Made by a program: the position numbers and the translations under genes
Source: Syntrophaceae bacterium UBA7544
GTDB taxonomy: Bacteria > Desulfobacterota > Syntrophia > Syntrophales > Smithellaceae
Length of the DNA stretch: 5,691 nt
Direction of reading: 5' to 3'
Assembly: GCA_002479215.1 (NCBI GenBank)
Contig: DLME01000253.1
Location: 1-5,691, forward strand
Part shown: positions 5,225 through 5,691 of the stretch, one piece after another
How the letters are laid out: each line of letters opens with the position of its first letter
How positions within the stretch are numbered: position 1 is the first letter of the stretch
Notes under the pieces: generated by a model
Databases searched by the model: none
Told to the model about the DNA's origin: nothing
The model's input: the letters and a program-made list of their open reading frames with translations, nothing else

Positions 5225-5691
5225 ATGAAGTTAACACACGAAAATAAGGTAGAAAAATTTTACTCTCACGGTTCAGACACCAGGGGTTTTCAAGACGGCG
5301 GCTATTTATCATTTGGCTATTGGACTGAGGAAACTATTGATTATCATCAAGCCGCTGAAGCATTGATTAATCGCCTGCTCAAATTTGAAAAACCGCTTAA
5401 CCAAGGGGTAATTTTAAATGTCGCCTGCGGCTATGGCGCTGAAACCGTAAAGATTTATGAGAAAATTCGCCCGGATAAAATTATTGCGATTGATATCACA
5501 AATTCGCATGTTGAATTCGCCCAGCGTCGAATTAATTCACTAAACTTATCAGACCGGATTCATTTTGAAAAAATGGACGCTTGCGATATGAATTTTCAAC
5601 CCGATAGTTTTATTTACGTGATTGCTGTTGAAGGGCCGGCGCATTTTAATACCAGAGAGGTTTTTTTACGCAAGGCCTATGAGGCGCTTAA
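5225..5691 (+). CDS. Class I SAM-dependent methyltransferase, 3' end outside the window
   Basis: The open frame runs from ATG at 5225 to the window edge (155 full codons, no stop), so the C terminus is missing. Motif I, ILNVACGYGAET (63-74), is the glycine-rich SAM-binding loop, with Asn-Val in place of the more usual Asp-Val/Ile. Asp90 in IIAIDIT ends beta2 and would bind the ribose hydroxyls. The DAC segment (118-120) is the expected adenine-contacting region, and FIYVIAVEGPAHF (129-141) fits beta4 and motif post-II. The N terminus (FYSHGSDTRGFQDGGYLSFGYW, split here as residues 12-33) resembles small-molecule methyltransferases with a lid helix; the substrate cannot be told. No Shine-Dalgarno sequence is present and the next in-frame ATG (codon 117) would lose the SAM site, so this start is favoured. 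It follows the acetyltransferase by 65 bp. Confidence 0.87.
   Translation, partial: MKLTHENKVEKFYSHGSDTRGFQDGGYLSFGYWTEETIDYHQAAEALINRLLKFEKPLNQGVILNVACGYGAETVKIYEKIRPDKIIAIDITNSHVEFAQRRINSLNLSDRIHFEKMDACDMNFQPDSFIYVIAVEGPAHFNTREVFLRKAYEAL

Overview
This window reads as chromosomal DNA from a Gram-negative bacterium of moderate to low GC content. It carries a periplasmic c-type cytochrome of the P460 family, an exported DUF362 protein with a twin-arginine signal, and a palindromic repeat of the kind scattered through many proteobacterial genomes. Those traits would suit a Desulfobacterota-like or other proteobacterial anaerobe, but the lineage is inference, not shown by the sequence. There is no rRNA, tRNA, CRISPR array, complete insertion sequence or phage gene.

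Layout. Bases 33-1202 (+) encode a DUF362 protein with a Tat-like, possibly lipoprotein, signal. It converges on a monohaem cytochrome P460 gene at 1376-1921 (-); the gap between them holds a 36-base stem-loop. The cytochrome gene is divergent from a solitary UvrD/Rep-type helicase (2184-4058, +) across a 262-bp control region with a credible sigma-70-type promoter facing each way, an 8-bp inverted repeat over the helicase promoter, and a hairpin covering the helicase ribosome binding site. Downstream, all on the + strand, are a very AT-rich gene for a 94-residue two-span membrane protein (4228-4512), a GNAT acetyltransferase (4587-5159), and the first 155 codons of a class I SAM-dependent methyltransferase (5225 to the window end).

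How the genes relate. I see no convincing multi-gene pathway. The DUF362 protein and the cytochrome are envelope/redox proteins. From the helicase onward the window looks like accessory DNA: unrelated single genes, uneven base composition, gaps of 65-169 bp, diverged direct repeats on both sides of the membrane-protein gene, and repeat remnants between and inside genes.

The strongest unusual observation is in the GNAT gene. Its beta2-beta3 hairpin is lengthened by roughly 35 residues, and part of that insert is a perfect 8-bp-arm palindromic repeat translated in frame. Next come the helicase ribosome-site hairpin and the A/T-only hairpin directly before the methyltransferase start. I did not find a clear new multi-gene system.
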